Shown here: positions 1 to 12,013 of the stretch, piece by piece | How the letters are laid out: the number at the start of each line of letters is the position of its first letter | How positions within the stretch are numbered: position 1 is the stretch's first letter | The notes under the pieces: model-generated | The model's database searches: none | Seen by the model: only the letters and a program-made list of their open reading frames with translations | What the model was told of the DNA's origin: nothing | NCBI GenBank assembly: GCA_036429605.1 | Contig: JAVFKD010000016.1 | Coordinates: 3,844,001 to 3,908,000 of the forward strand | From: Cladobotryum mycophilum | Taxonomy: Eukaryota; Ascomycota; Sordariomycetes; Hypocreales; Hypocreaceae | Length of the DNA stretch: 64,000 nucleotides | Reading direction: 5' to 3' | Program-made: the position numbers and the translations under genes

Positions 1-488
1 ATAAAGACCTTGCCATCCACGTATACAATGTCAAGAAAAATAAAGGTACGTGTTTAGTAAAGGTCCTGACAGTGAAAGTTGAAATTTGAACTGACGCTGT
101 CAATGTAGAGGATACCATTGCTCAGACCAGGCCTGATGAGGGCAGCCGTCTGGCTAAGGCAAAGACACCTCTTGCTATTTCCATTGTTCATGATAACGGC
201 CGTCCTGTTCATCTGTACGTCTACTATGTGGACGAAACGGACTTTGCCTGCGTGGTGTCCAGCTCAATCGCCGACGGGTATCGGCTAGACTTCAATACCG
301 ACGCACAAAAAGTCGTTAATCTCAACGGACGGGGAGCCAATAGAACCTTCAAGGTGCAGGCCTGGTCAGAGTTGGCAGTTCTTCCGTATCCGGGGCGTGA
401 GGGCAAGGCGAGCAATCTTCTGTTCGCAGTCAAGGCCGACGCTCCGGGTGACGCAGTTTCGCAGACGGAGTGTGATGAGTGGAAGTGA
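1..488 (+). CDS. 3' end of a hypothetical protein, possibly a fungal lectin-like beta-propeller
   Basis: This is the tail of a plus-strand gene whose 5' part lies outside the window. I read an exon ending at 45, a GT-AG intron at 46-108 (donor gtacgt, acceptor tgtag), and a last exon 109-488 ending in TGA. Splicing joins a segment containing AIHVYNV to one containing HLYVYYVD, and both lie in one continuous frame. Short beta-strand-like blocks with aromatic residues, such as PVHLYVYYVD and FKVQAWSELAVLPY, recall repeats of fucose-type fungal lectin propellers. That family call is a weak inference from pattern only. About 141 residues are visible. The next gene starts about 680 bases downstream on the same strand. 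Without the 5' part no function can be assigned. Confidence 0.5.
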
Positions 489-1169
489 CTTGATAGTGAG
501 GGAGCTATAGAGAAGAAGGACGGATGTGTTATTCGTGAGGCGTGGGATACCAAGGTATGCTTGTGTAAGCTGAAGATGCTGGAGGGTGTGGATGTCGAGA
601 TATCTGGTACAGTCAATTTTAAAGTGAAGTCTAAGCTGTAGACCAAACTTCAGATAGTAAGGCATGGTGATGATGGTGATGAGTGGAGGGATAGGATAAT
701 CGTATCTCGTTAAATACTGTAGTTAAATGAATGTACAAACAATATTACCCCACAACCTCGTAATTGCGACAGGTTCAAATGCGGCGGTGGCAATACACTT
801 TATTAAGATGCTAACTGAAGTATTCCATCAAAGTGCAATTTGACGTATGCTGTGCAATATCACCGTGCTGATCCAGTGTTCATCTATAGCTCTCATTCGA
901 CCGGCTAGCCGCCCACCCCTGTCCCATTCGGAGGAACTATTGACAATATTATGGCCAGCTAGACAAAGGATTTAGGCATGGCCGTCACTGGTAGTTGTTT
1001 ATATACCCCAGCAATGGCGGGATACTCAACTTGAGAGAAAGACTTTAGAAGTATGCTGGTGATAGCATAGGATCTGAGAATCCCCTCAAACGGCAGGACA
1101 TTACACTAATAATTCTCACTTGATCTCCCCCCAATCCCATTTTTACTTTTCCAATATATATTTCCCATC
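489..1169. other. intergenic region upstream of the MBL-DUF6603 gene
   Basis: I see no coding region or RNA gene here. The last 60 bases before the ATG at 1170 are pyrimidine-rich and contain an AT-rich stretch (ccaatatatatttcccatc, about 1150-1168), the usual look of a fungal leader. The stretch should hold the promoter of the 1170 gene. Confidence 0.4.
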
Positions 1170-4100
1170 ATGGCCGAGAGATTCTACTCCGTCCACACCT
1201 ATCAAATCAACATCAACGTGGGAGATGCTGCTATCCATATACTTGCCTCTCAAACGAATGCAAACAGACTTCGACCGAATGGCCCTATAGATCGCAAAGT
1301 TCACAGAGCAGTCTTGATTGATGGCGGTACCTCCGTCAAACCGGCAGGGGAGCGACCCAACGCTCACCCCAACATCTATAGCACCATTCTCGATATCGAG
1401 TCCAAATTCGAGTGTCAAGGTCCCAATAGGGGTGGGCGGCAAGGAAACCGGCCTCTGCTTCAGTTTGATGGATTTATCGTGACACATTGGGATTCCGATC
1501 ATTGCGATGGCTTGATGCACTTCCTGCTCGAGGACATTCTGACTCAGCTGCCAGAACCGAACCGAGGCGATATGCGTCTAAAGCGAGCACGCTATGATGA
1601 AAATAATAACTACGAACCTCTTTCGTGGCTCTATGCCCCATCCTGGAAGCGTTTTGATGAAAGGAATCCTAGTTTGTATCCCACTGGTTCATCGGAGCAC
1701 TTCTCCAACTGGTTTGAATCGTCGTACGACCGTAACAACCAAATAGGTCGTAGGCTTCCCCTGGATGCTGTGCTGTACGGTCTCACGCCAGAGCTTGTCC
1801 CGCGACAGGGAAAAATCAGAACGCATAAGCTACTCAGAATGTGCATTGGAAAAGCCGATCTTCTAGGCCGAAACCTGTTCAACCCATTTCAGGATCAGAA
1901 CCAGAGCCTGGTGATCGAATTACCTGACATGCCAAATATTCCAGACCTTTTGAAGTATAATGATCCAGCTCAAGCATTGATTGGAACGAACACGGGAGCC
2001 AAAGGTCCCATCCCAGGTCTGTACTGTCTGGCCTCCAATGGCTATGTGATTGCAGCTCCGAATCGCGTCCTCATTACAGAGAGGAACCGGTCGAGCATTT
2101 CCACGGCTATCATCTGGAGCCCTGATCACAATGGACCGCGCGTGAGCCACTACATGGCCGGTGATGCTCACATCGCCCTCGAGAGAGAAATCTGCAACTG
2201 GATTGGATTTACCACAGATGATTATAAAAGAGTCACCGTGGTAAAGCTGAGCCACCATGGTGCTAGCTCATCGTCACCAGAAATCCTCTTCCAGAAACTA
2301 AAGCCGGAGACGATCCTCATCAGCGCCGGCGACCACCTAGGGCATGGCCACCCCCGCTGGGAAATCATGATGCTCCTACATCGTCACTTTAAATACCCTA
2401 AACTGGGGATAATGAGCCCCCCATGCCCTTTACTGTTCAGTCGATATCCGATTTACCTTGCTTCATCGCCTTATCAGTTCCGCAGGACAAGCAATGGCGC
2501 CGCCATTACTATATTGACAGAGACGTTGAGACGTCATATTGCACATTTTCGAAACGCGCGAGGTTTTTTCTTTGCTGAAAGGTTTCTTACCGAAACGGCA
2601 AAGGAAAACAAAGCTGCTCAACTCACGGCAATATATAATGAGATACGAGATGTCATTTTCAAGCAATATGCTGTTAACAACCTAATGTTACAAACGGGAG
2701 TTGAGACGCAGGCGAATCATATCACCGTCTTTGGCATTCCGAGAGATGCTCGGTCCGGGTGCGTGGAAACTAAGCTTGTGGGTGACCTGGACGAAGAGCG
2801 CTGGTATGAGCTAGTATATTTTGGCAACCCGCCCCCGCCAGGGTATTCGCTGCCAATGCTGGAAGATTGTGGGAAGCATAAGCGAACCCTCAGTATTGGC
2901 TCGGTTGACTCTTGGGACATGCTTTCTACCGATGGGAGTGAGAGTTCATACGGAAACCAAGATTTGCAAAGTCGAAGATTGGTCTCTGCAACCTTTACGC
3001 CTCTTACCTCCTCTAGCTCTCCTCCCTCAGTTTGGGTCGAGAACAATGAACAGCATCATATTATACCTCAGGGAGCCCCTTCTCCCGAAGACAAAATTAC
3101 CTTTGACATTATATCAGCCAAGAATCCTTTCCATCCATTTCTAGACAAGCTGTGGATGCGGCGCCTGTGTCTTAAGCGCCATCCATTAACCACACAGAAG
3201 GATACAGTGCCGTTTATCAACGATGATGAATGGCTCCGCTGGCTTCAGACGTGTCTTCTCTCTCCGGGCACACAAATGAGCATGTTTACCACTACATGGC
3301 CCATAGGAGAGGAAGAGTTGCCCAACTTTGAATGCCGGGCGGACCTTTGTAATGGCCGTATGCTGATTCTAGAAACTGTAAACATACATGAGATATTAGG
3401 CGTGGAAAAGACTCTCATACCAAGTCTATACAAGGAGAAAGGCATGGTAGCCTTTGCAGCACGATTTGAACTTACGCCGCCGACACCGCCACCTGTGGAC
3501 CCCCCGACAGACAGCTTACGACCTGCAATGATACTCAAATAGAATGGATGTTTGAGGAAATTATATCCTTCCTCGGGCTTAAAACGAATATCGTCTATGA
3601 CATTCTGGGACCCATGAAATTCACACCAGCCACTACTACTACCGTCGACGGGAAAATCCTCCCCGCCCGGAACGCTCTATGGTTCACCTCTGGCATGGAG
3701 CATTTCACCGACCTTCGATTGGAGTTCAATATTGTTGACCCGTTGAGAGAATTCCGCGACTGGCTCAATCCTGCAGGGGATAATGATAAGCTATTGTTGG
3801 ACAATTTCTCTATCAATAGCGTGACTTTGGTTGCCCGCAAAAGCTGGAGGATGCAAGACAACGGCAACGAAAACATTCTTGCTGACTCCACTGCCAGCTT
3901 CGAGTTTCGTCTAGATGTAACTCTAGCATCGGTGCAGTTCACGGCGTATCTGAGCGTCAGCACTGGTGTTATCACTCTTCGCCTACAGCACGACCAACCC
4001 GGAGACAGTCTACTGCAAATCCTTTTCGATTGGATCTATAACGCTGGTCTTGGTGTGAATAAAGACAATTTTGAAGCAGCCCAGTGGACCAAATCGGCTA

Positions 4101-7100
4101 CGGATCGAAATTTTCTCGGGGCGATCCGTCCCCGAGTGTTCGAAATCAGCCTTGCGTGCAACGAAAAAGGCATCCCTACGGGCTTGATCAGTCTCAAGCT
4201 GGACCTTCAAATTGAAGTAACTATTGGAAAGACCAGTGACCAAAAGGATAAGGCATTGGTGTTCTTCATAACTTTTGGCTGGTCCCGTATCACCAACGTC
4301 TTCCTCAGGGGAAAGTTGTGGTGCCCGCTCCCCCTACTCCCAACGATCTGCGCTTGGCCCTACCAGAGTACGAGAAATACCTCAATTTGACTCCAGTTCT
4401 GGGAGACCAGCGGACGCTTCTTCCCACTCTGGATCTAGTAGCTCTTGCTGGGCTGCAGACGTCAATGCCAAAGGGCATTCCTTCAACAGTGTCGCTGGCA
4501 GAGCTCGAGATTGACGCAAAAGGCATCTACTTTAAAGGCGAACTAATTTGTGCGGAGCCGGAAAAGGGAAAATCTCCTAAAAATGTCCCTGTGTTTGTCC
4601 TTGACCGGCTTCTTTTAAATGCTGGCTTCTCGTGGGGTGGCAATAACAGTGGCTCCAAGTGGCTGTTCCGACTCGAGATAGACACTCTACTATATCTTGA
4701 GAATGACCGTAAAGGCGAAACTGCCTGGGCTGAAGACAATGAGATTGATGGGGCAGAGCCTGTGCAACTGAGGGGAACACTTGAATTCTCTTCGGATCAC
4801 TGGGAAGTCTCCGCCGATGTGAACCTGCTCATGGGCTCTCATCTCGCAAGTTTCTTCGACGAAGATTCCCAAAATGGCGCTCTCTCCTTACTGGGACACT
4901 TGTCCATTGAGTATCTGCATCTAAAATACGAGTACATGATCGGCAAGGACGCAGAAGGCAGCCGGTTCGAATTTGACGGCAGCATGACCATCGGCACCCT
5001 GAAACTTGGAGTAGCCTTTCACCATCAAAACGGCGGATGGGAGTTTACAGTCAAACTTGGCGTCGACGACCCGCAGGATCCCAAATCTGGCGTCACTCTC
5101 GGTGGTTTACTCGAAGGCATCATGGGCTCTGAGATTCCCGAGCTACCCGATGCTGTGAGGGAAATCCCCATAGCCAAGCCCGGGAAAGCAGATGAACTAT
5201 TGCGTTTTTCGTGCTCCAAGACCGATGGCCCTCTTGATAAAGATAAGAAGCCGACCAAGATGATTGTGTTGGTGGCTTCTGTTCACCTTGCTTCTGTGAG
5301 CTTGACGTTTGTCCAGTGGCGGGTGTCCACATGGCCCCGCGAGATTCCTTCGAAGCGCATCATTAAGATCGCCGTTAATGAGATTGGGCCGCTGGAAGCA
5401 CCACTGGTTGGCAAAATAGATCAGTTGCCAATAGAAGAAATCGCCTACGTGTGGGTGTCGGACAAAGTGACTGCGGACAAGTCCAAAGCGGGCATTACCA
5501 GGGGCGAGTTCGATAAGCTGGTACCAAAGCTTCAGAAGCAAGACCGGCTGTTCTATAAGCCTCCCAAACAGGATCCTACCAAGATTGCCGACGGGGACAG
5601 GGTGATCGAAGCCGGTTCTCATTTCATGGTCATTTCTAAAGACGCCAACGGTGTATCGACCGCCATGCTCGATCACGTATTCGGCAGACCTAGACCTCAT
5701 ACTCCCGGCAAGCCAGAATTTATAACGGAAGAGGAGAGGAGGAGAAAGCTCGTTTACAGGTGGAATAATATCCTCCTTCCAAGGGAAAACGACCCGAATC
5801 CGTTGCCACGAGACGCATCACAAGTGGAAAACAAGGATGTGTCCAAGGCACCTTTTAAGCTATCAGTTGGCCCTCTGAGTATCGAGAATATTGGCTTACA
5901 GTTTGATCTTAAGAAACAGCGATTGGGTATTGTCTTGGATGCAACATTCATCATGGGCCCGATTGGTCTGGCCCTCATTGGGTTCAGCTTGAGTGCCAGA
6001 CTAGGAAAGCGAAAGAAAAGCGACGAAGATGATGATAAGGACAAGCAAAATGAGGGCAGTGGTATCCCCGTTTCCGAATTAGCTGCAGGTCTGCAGGGGC
6101 TCCTCGTCTCATTCGACAGACCTCCGGTCACGGTAGCTGGAGGGCTTATGCAACAAGAGCTTGACGGCTTCAAATGTTACGCCGGAGGTCTGACCATCGG
6201 CTTCAAGCCCTGGATTATTACCGCCATGGGTATCTATGCTTCGGTCCCCAAAAATCCTGCAGACTTTCCAACATTCATGACCCGACATGCCAGGCCGCCT
6301 CGTCTTCAGTCGAGTCAAGTTTATGAACTTGATGTAGCTGAGGAGATCCTGGAAGAAGAGAGGGAATTACTTGCGCTTGATGATCAGAGACACATAGAGA
6401 CATTCACCATGGTATTTGTCATTATGCGTGTCGAGGGTCCACTCTTCTCCGTTGGCTTCGCAGACATCTCAGGACTCACCGGCGGTGTGGGCGTCAACAC
6501 CGAAATGCGTCTTCCTACAGCCGATACTGTGCTTTCGTTCCCTTTTGTCAATCCATCCGGTTCCGTTTCAGACCCCAATGCATCTCCGTTGAAATCCTTG
6601 ATGGCACTTCTTGCGCCGCCACAAGGAAGGACATGGTTTAGTCCCCGCGAAGGATCCTTTTGGTTCGCTGCCGGTCTGAAAGCAACAGCCTTCCAAATGC
6701 TTTCGGTGGATGCCGTGGTTGTCGTGCAGCTGAACCCCGACATACAGCTTGGTATCTACGGAGTCGCAGTGTGCGATGTTCCCACTCTTGTGTCTTCTGT
6801 CAAGTTTGTCCATGTTGAGCTCGGAATCGCATGTACACTGGATGTTGCAGCTGGAGCATTCAAGCTAGAGGCTCAGCTGTCACCAAGAAGCTTCATCCTC
6901 CACAACAGTTGCCACTTGACTGGTGGAATGGCCTTGTTTTCTTGGTTTGCCCCGCGAGTGCCCTCTCCAGACAAGGATATCCAAGCACTCCAGGGCGATT
7001 GGGTGCTCACAATCGGCGGTTATCATCAGGCGTACAACAAGCCCCGAGCGTATCCTAATCCACCAAGACTCGCAATTAACTGGACACTCAGTAGCGCTCT

Positions 7101-8678
7101 GCGTATCTCGGGAGAGGCCTACTTTGCGATCACCCCTCGTGTTTGCATGGCTGGTGGTCGATTGCACGCTACCCTGAACCTGGGGGCTTTGTCTGCGTGG
7201 TTCGATGCCTTTCTAGATCTGCTGCTCAATTTTGAGCCCTTTTATTTCCGAGCTGTTGGCGGAGTCAGCGTCGGTATCAAATTCTCCATGGATCTCTGGC
7301 TTGTTACTGTTCACATATCTGCTGAGATTGGTGCTACCCTGACTGTGGCGGGTCCGCCCATGGCTGGAATGGTGCATGTTGATTTCTGGGTCTTTGGATT
7401 CGACATCAATTTTGGAGGCAGCATGCAGTCCCGGCCAATTGCATTGAAACTGCCCCGATTCATCGATTTGGTTCTCAAGAGTGGCACAAATGGCAGTTCC
7501 AGTGGTTTCTTGCTCCCAACTATGCCCAACGCAGAGGAAGAAAGGGATTGGGTGGCACTTGATGAAACGGATGAAGACGCCTTTTTCAAGAACGTCAAGA
7601 AAGAAGACGACAAGAAGAAGACAGCCAAACCATTCCTGTTCAACTGCACGTCAGGACTCGTCCCCACCCCCAAAGTCCCCGGCCAAAAGACCACATCAAG
7701 TCCACCACTAATGTCAGCCGAAACAGAGGACCGGAATCTGTGGACTGTCCAACCAGGCACCTTTATCTTCTCCATCACCTGTGCTTTTGCATCCAGCTCT
7801 GGCACGTTCATGGACAAGCGTCCTGACATTCCCGAAGATAAGATTGAACAGCCCATGAAAGGCAAGGTCTTTAGGGAGGAGCACGATAACATTTATGCTA
7901 AGCCGATGTGCTTGGAAACGCGGGCAGGCGTCAAAATAGAGGTTACCATAGCTCAGAAAGAGTCGGATTCTGTGCAACTTCGTAGGGCAAAGACAGGGTT
8001 TAGAACACTAGCTAAAGAGAGTAAAGAGGGTGTCTGGAAGGTAGAGCCCATTATCAAGGCAGTGCCAACATCTGTGTGGGGGAAATGTGAGTACAACATT
8101 CCATACGCGGGATAGAGGGAGAGGCAGAAGCTAACGAATGACTACTAGATGACTTAAATCATGATCCCTCTCTTCAGGGGAACAATGTCGGTACGCTTCT
8201 AGCAGGCACTAACGAAAAGGACAAAGGCACAGTGCCTCTCGTCATGGGTCTGACCATTGCGCCTCCCATTCCTACCCTATCACACGACAAGCTTGAGAAG
8301 TTTAACGTGGTGGAGGATACCAAGATAACAGTAGAGAGGGCCGTTCTCCCAGAAGGAGATAATGCCAACGAAGCTTGGCTGCCGCGAGGTCCGGATGATC
8401 CTTTCGATCCTTCAACGCAAAGATTATCACAGGTATCACAACTAGAGAATCCACAGGATCCACCCGCAGGCGGTGATGACGAAGAGTTGAAGCGATGGCA
8501 GAATGTCAAAGATGTCTGGTGGAATCAGAAGAATGACCCTGAGAATGCGGTGGAACTGTGGTCTTCGCGGTTGCAGTTTGCGGAGGGTGCGTTGAGTGGC
8601 AAGAGGCCTACGAATTTGTTGAGGAGGTTTAATCAGATGGTGCCTGCGTTGCCGATGGTGGCTATGGGGGTGCGATAG
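1170..8678 (+). CDS. giant protein: ComEC-like metallo-beta-lactamase fold fused to a DUF6603-like region
   Basis: The ATG at 1170 opens a protein of about 2,482 residues if two one-base gaps are allowed (in the C run 3500-3505 and near the G run 4308-4311) and an intron at 8087-8148 is removed. With those corrections the total is an exact multiple of three. Residues about 30-400 carry a metallo-beta-lactamase fold: THWDSDH (His106, Asp108, Asp110, His111) near the N-terminus, and KLSHHG (His362-His363) followed by an ISAGD...GHP block. This resembles the C-terminal nuclease-like domain of ComEC/Rec2. From about residue 790 to the end is a very long, beta-rich, Gly-rich region resembling DUF6603 proteins; two charged low-complexity stretches (about 6010-6055 and 7565-7625) break it. 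Function is unknown; hydrolysis of nucleic acid or nucleotide is suggested only by the MBL motif. As read, the first frame stops at 3540-3542. It could instead be two or three adjacent genes, but in-frame continuity after single-base correction argues for one. Confidence 0.7.
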
Positions 8679-10173
8679 GAACCGGGCAAGACAATCGAAA
8701 AGCCATTACAGCGCATCTAGAATTCGGGAGTTCCAATGGTCAATGGCTCCAACGCTGTGCTTCTGATCCCAAGGCATAAACTATTGTAGAGTACATCGTT
8801 ACAGGAGGAGATAGGATTGGGAGGGCGGTTGGACTGGGTAGTTGTGATCGAGGCTAGAATGGAATGCTTTTTTAAGAGTGGTCAGATCATCCCAACGTCT
8901 GATCTGGGCCTTATCAAGGGCAAAGAGAAAGTGTTTTTCTGTCTCCAGTGGATGATTGCACCCAATTCCTCTGGTAGCTTTATCCAAATAATGTCTGCAT
9001 GTCGCCGTACAGCGAGGGATGCGGTGTTGTCTGCGTAGCGGAAACGTTTGTTGCTATTTCTGAGTAGCGAGAATATGTGCGGCATGAGCGAGATGAGTGA
9101 GAAAACGGATCCTTGTCCTACATCACGTTTCGTTAGTAAGGGGACTCCTTTTTCTTTTCGGTGGAAGAAAGGGGGGATTTGGTAGTTAGGGGCAACAAGG
9201 GGAGCGTTTGGCTTTTGTAACAAGGTTGCCCTGGTAGTTGATGTTATATGCTTTGAACAATATAATCTGCAGTCTGAACCGCATCACAAGGTGCCGTGCC
9301 TGCTTTGATATCCTTTCGCTGCACCATTGATGGCGGTGATAAAGGGGGTTTGATGGCTCAAAATGTTGCAACTTGGTCTCCGCTATATACTTATATCGAG
9401 GTCAGATAGGAGTGAGTTGTGGTCTGTATCGGCTAGCTGACAGTTGCGAGGATCTTCTGAATATGTAGATTATCTTTGGTAGGAAATAGTATTTAGGGGT
9501 TGAGTAGGATGATAGCCAGTGCGACATAACCACATACATCCTTTATCTAGGTGTTTATTGAGTTTTGGTTGGCACTAGCTATTGGAGAGTGTTTGAGACA
9601 ATTACCTTATAGGTTTCGAATTGATAGGGTGGGAGGATTAACTTGGACGTACGTTGTGCATGGGTTTGACCATATTGTTAATAGAATTGTGGCTGAGGTT
9701 TGGAAAACTGAGAATCAAGTGAACCATGGTAACGGGTAGTTTAAATCTGAGTGACATAACCACCTAAGGTAAGTCTTTGAGTAAACACTTGCTCAATTCG
9801 CCGTGTTAACTCACAACCCTATATCATCTTAGCTTAGATGAAGGATGACCATTAACGTTTACTGTCATCGAACATCACTCGGATTTACCCTCTTAAGGGG
9901 TATTGCATTGTGGCTTGCATATGTAGGAGGATAACTGACCGCGGGCACCAGTGAATGACCTTGATGAGCTGCAGGGCATACCCAGGCCTTGCCTGGAGCA
10001 TGGAGCCTGATTTGTCGTCTTGATTATCCATCTACCTGATAGGGAAATATGCAACATAAATGAATAAATATATGCACCCATCAGACTTGCTCTTGGGCAT
10101 TGCATTCTTCACTTGCAGACTGAGAAGAACCGCACCTCAACGAAATCACCGTCATGAAGAGCTTCATATCACG
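8679..10173. other. long intergenic region, nothing recognised
   Basis: About 1.5 kb without a credible gene. Short open frames on both strands lack domain-like composition. A short direct repeat (gacataaccac) occurs near 9521 and 9753. I see no tRNA, no transposon ends and no further repeats. Confidence 0.4.
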
Positions 10174-11264
10174 ATGAATCCATCAACAACTGCTTCGGAT
10201 GGTTTGAGCGGTGCATTATTGCATTCTGCCAATTCGGAAGAAATTGAAATGGACGCTCGCCTGATAGATGCCCTCTTCATCACCGCTACCACCAATTCCC
10301 CAAGCAGAATCGATGATGGTCCCGACCAAGCTTCTATGGCAAATCATTCCGACTTCGGACAGAGTGTTGCCAACTTATTTAGAGCCGTCAACTCACCTCC
10401 CTCGCATAAGTATCCTTTACTAGCGCTAAACGAGAAGATAGAAGCTTTTTTCAAGTACGGACCCGGCCCAGCATTCTTCATTTTCTCGATGCTCTCGCAC
10501 CAGGTAGTCGGGATGACCGATGAACCTCGAGGCCAACTCATCAAGATCGACGTGACTGGAGACCAAGATGACAGCACTGGCTTCTATCAATCTCAAGCCT
10601 ACCTTTGGAAATCATGCAAGATGGCCGCCACCTTCATTCTCACCCTGGCCTCGCCCAATGATTTGGCTTCCTTGTATGCGTCTCAGAAGTGGAAATCTCG
10701 TCGCCTTGGAGGCCTCCCGACACTTACGAAAATCAAACAGACACCTTCAGCCTCGCTTTCTGAATCATTCCAACGAGCAAAGGCAGCCGCTTTAGGTGAA
10801 GGAAAAACCACTGTCATAGGGGTCACGCTCACCGACGTCCATATTTTTGAACTTTAGCTTTGCCCATACGTTTGTGATGGGAATTGGACCTGAAGGCGTC
10901 ATGACCTGGCAAGCCTGGGGAGAACATGGCTACCGGCTCGACGAATACATACGTGATGGGCATTCTCGACTGCGCGGCTGGGACGAGGCGGACAGGTGGG
11001 TACAGAATTTTGAAAGACTAGCAAGCCAAAAGGTAAGCCCATCACCTGTGAATTCGAATTCGGTTTGCTGATTGATGAAAGGGAGTATGGAATGTGAAAA
11101 CGAACAAGCTGTACAAAAAGCTATTCCATGTGGACATCAACAAGATTTGTGGCCCAGGTGGACCAGAGAGTCCCGTGACACCGATCTTCAAGAGTTGGGT
11201 CGACATCTTCACAATTGAGAATGTGTCACTTGGAGGCATCACAAAGTTTCTTTTTGTGCAGTGA
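10174..11264 (+). CDS. conserved-looking hypothetical protein, about 346 residues
   Basis: I do not recognise this gene. The chosen ATG at 10174 is the first Met with a coding-like N-terminus (MNPSTTASDG). The first frame runs to about 10843 and the continuation (FSFAHTFVMGIGPEG, then WQAWGEHGY) lies one frame over. Removing one T from the T run at about 10843-10847 joins the two; an unrecognised intron is the alternative. A clear GT-AG intron at 11033-11081 (donor gtaagc) leads to a last exon 11082-11264 ending FLFVQ-stop. The corrected length is a multiple of three. Blocks such as YGPGPAFFIFSML and the GIGPEG/WGEHGYRLDEY segment look structured, with no signal peptide or membrane helix evident. 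It lies between the MBL-DUF6603 gene and the PKS, and nothing ties it to either. Confidence 0.6.
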
Positions 11265-11483
11265 CCGGCTAGAAGCGTCGTAAGAGAGATGTTCGAGTTG
11301 TGTTCAGGTTTCAAGCGAGGAGAGAATCGGGCACTCTGCCGAGAAAAGCCACTTTGACGAATCCATTTGTTCGTTGTTAATTGGGGGGAAAGGGGGGGGG
11401 GTAGGTTAAGATACAATGGATCTCTGGTCTACCTGGTTGTGGGTAGACTGTGTCTTAGATGCAGGATTAGGTAGCATCTTCTT

Positions 11484-11535
11484 GCCGGCTTTCTTACGTA
11501 GCAGTCAATGAAGATTCGCAAAAAAGAAAGCCGGC
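11484..11535. repeat. perfect 12-bp inverted repeat followed by a T run
   Basis: The arm gccggctttctt (11484-11495) is exactly complementary to aagaaagccggc (11524-11535) with a 28-base spacer, and is followed by cttttttctttt-like sequence. It lies 220 bases past the stop of the 10174-11264 gene. The shape is that of a bacterial intrinsic terminator, which is not how fungal genes end, so a 3'-UTR hairpin is the most that can be suggested. Confidence 0.5.
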
Positions 11536-11848
11536 TTTTTTCTTTTACTGAATATCGATTTCTTCGTATTGTGGAGCCATTAAGACATGGACAAATTGCA
11601 ATGACGAGACGTTGCTGCAGGACTATCTGTCTGTGACCGTGTATTTGTCTGAGACCTGTCATGACCGTTCATACGCAGGGACTGAGATTTACATATGATG
11701 CTTTGCCTATGTGCACAAAGGACAAGACATGTCTCAGATAATAGGGGAAACATCAGGCCGGACAAAAGGATCGAACCCTAGCCGGTGGGTGTGGGGAAAG
11801 GGTAACATCTTGTGGGCTGCTGTGGATAGGTATGGGATTTTTGACGTT

Positions 11849-11874
11849 GCCAATTGGAAAACATGCATATATAT
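11849..11874 (+). promoter_or_regulatory. CCAAT-like and TATA-like elements of the PKS gene
   Basis: gccaattgg at 11849-11857 and tatatat at 11868-11874 lie about 140 bases before the PKS ATG at 12014. This is a reasonable fungal core promoter layout, but it is inferred from position and sequence only. Confidence 0.35.
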
Positions 11875-12013
11875 CTTCGTCCCTCGCGTTCCCGCTACCC
11901 TGCTCTCCACAGCGGTGCATACTCCCCGTCTGCTCGTGATACATTTTGGTTCATTGATTTGCCGTAATCACATCTTTCGTCTTTGACGTTTACGAGGAAA
12001 ACGATTAGCAGTC

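Larger units (their letters stand above)
11265..12013. other. intergenic region before the PKS
   Basis: No gene seen. It holds a run of ten G at about 11392-11401, the 12-bp inverted repeat at 11484-11535, and the CCAAT/TATA-like elements of the PKS promoter at 11849-11874, which are listed separately. Confidence 0.4.

Noticed and set aside
4308..4311. Intron reading for the frame change near 4285-4310 (gtcccg to ctcag)
   Set aside because: It would be about 27 bases, too short for a fungal intron; a one-base gap fits better with the other breaks.
8799..9740. Several 60-110 codon open frames on both strands
   Set aside because: No domain-like blocks, overlapping in all frames, no splice structure.
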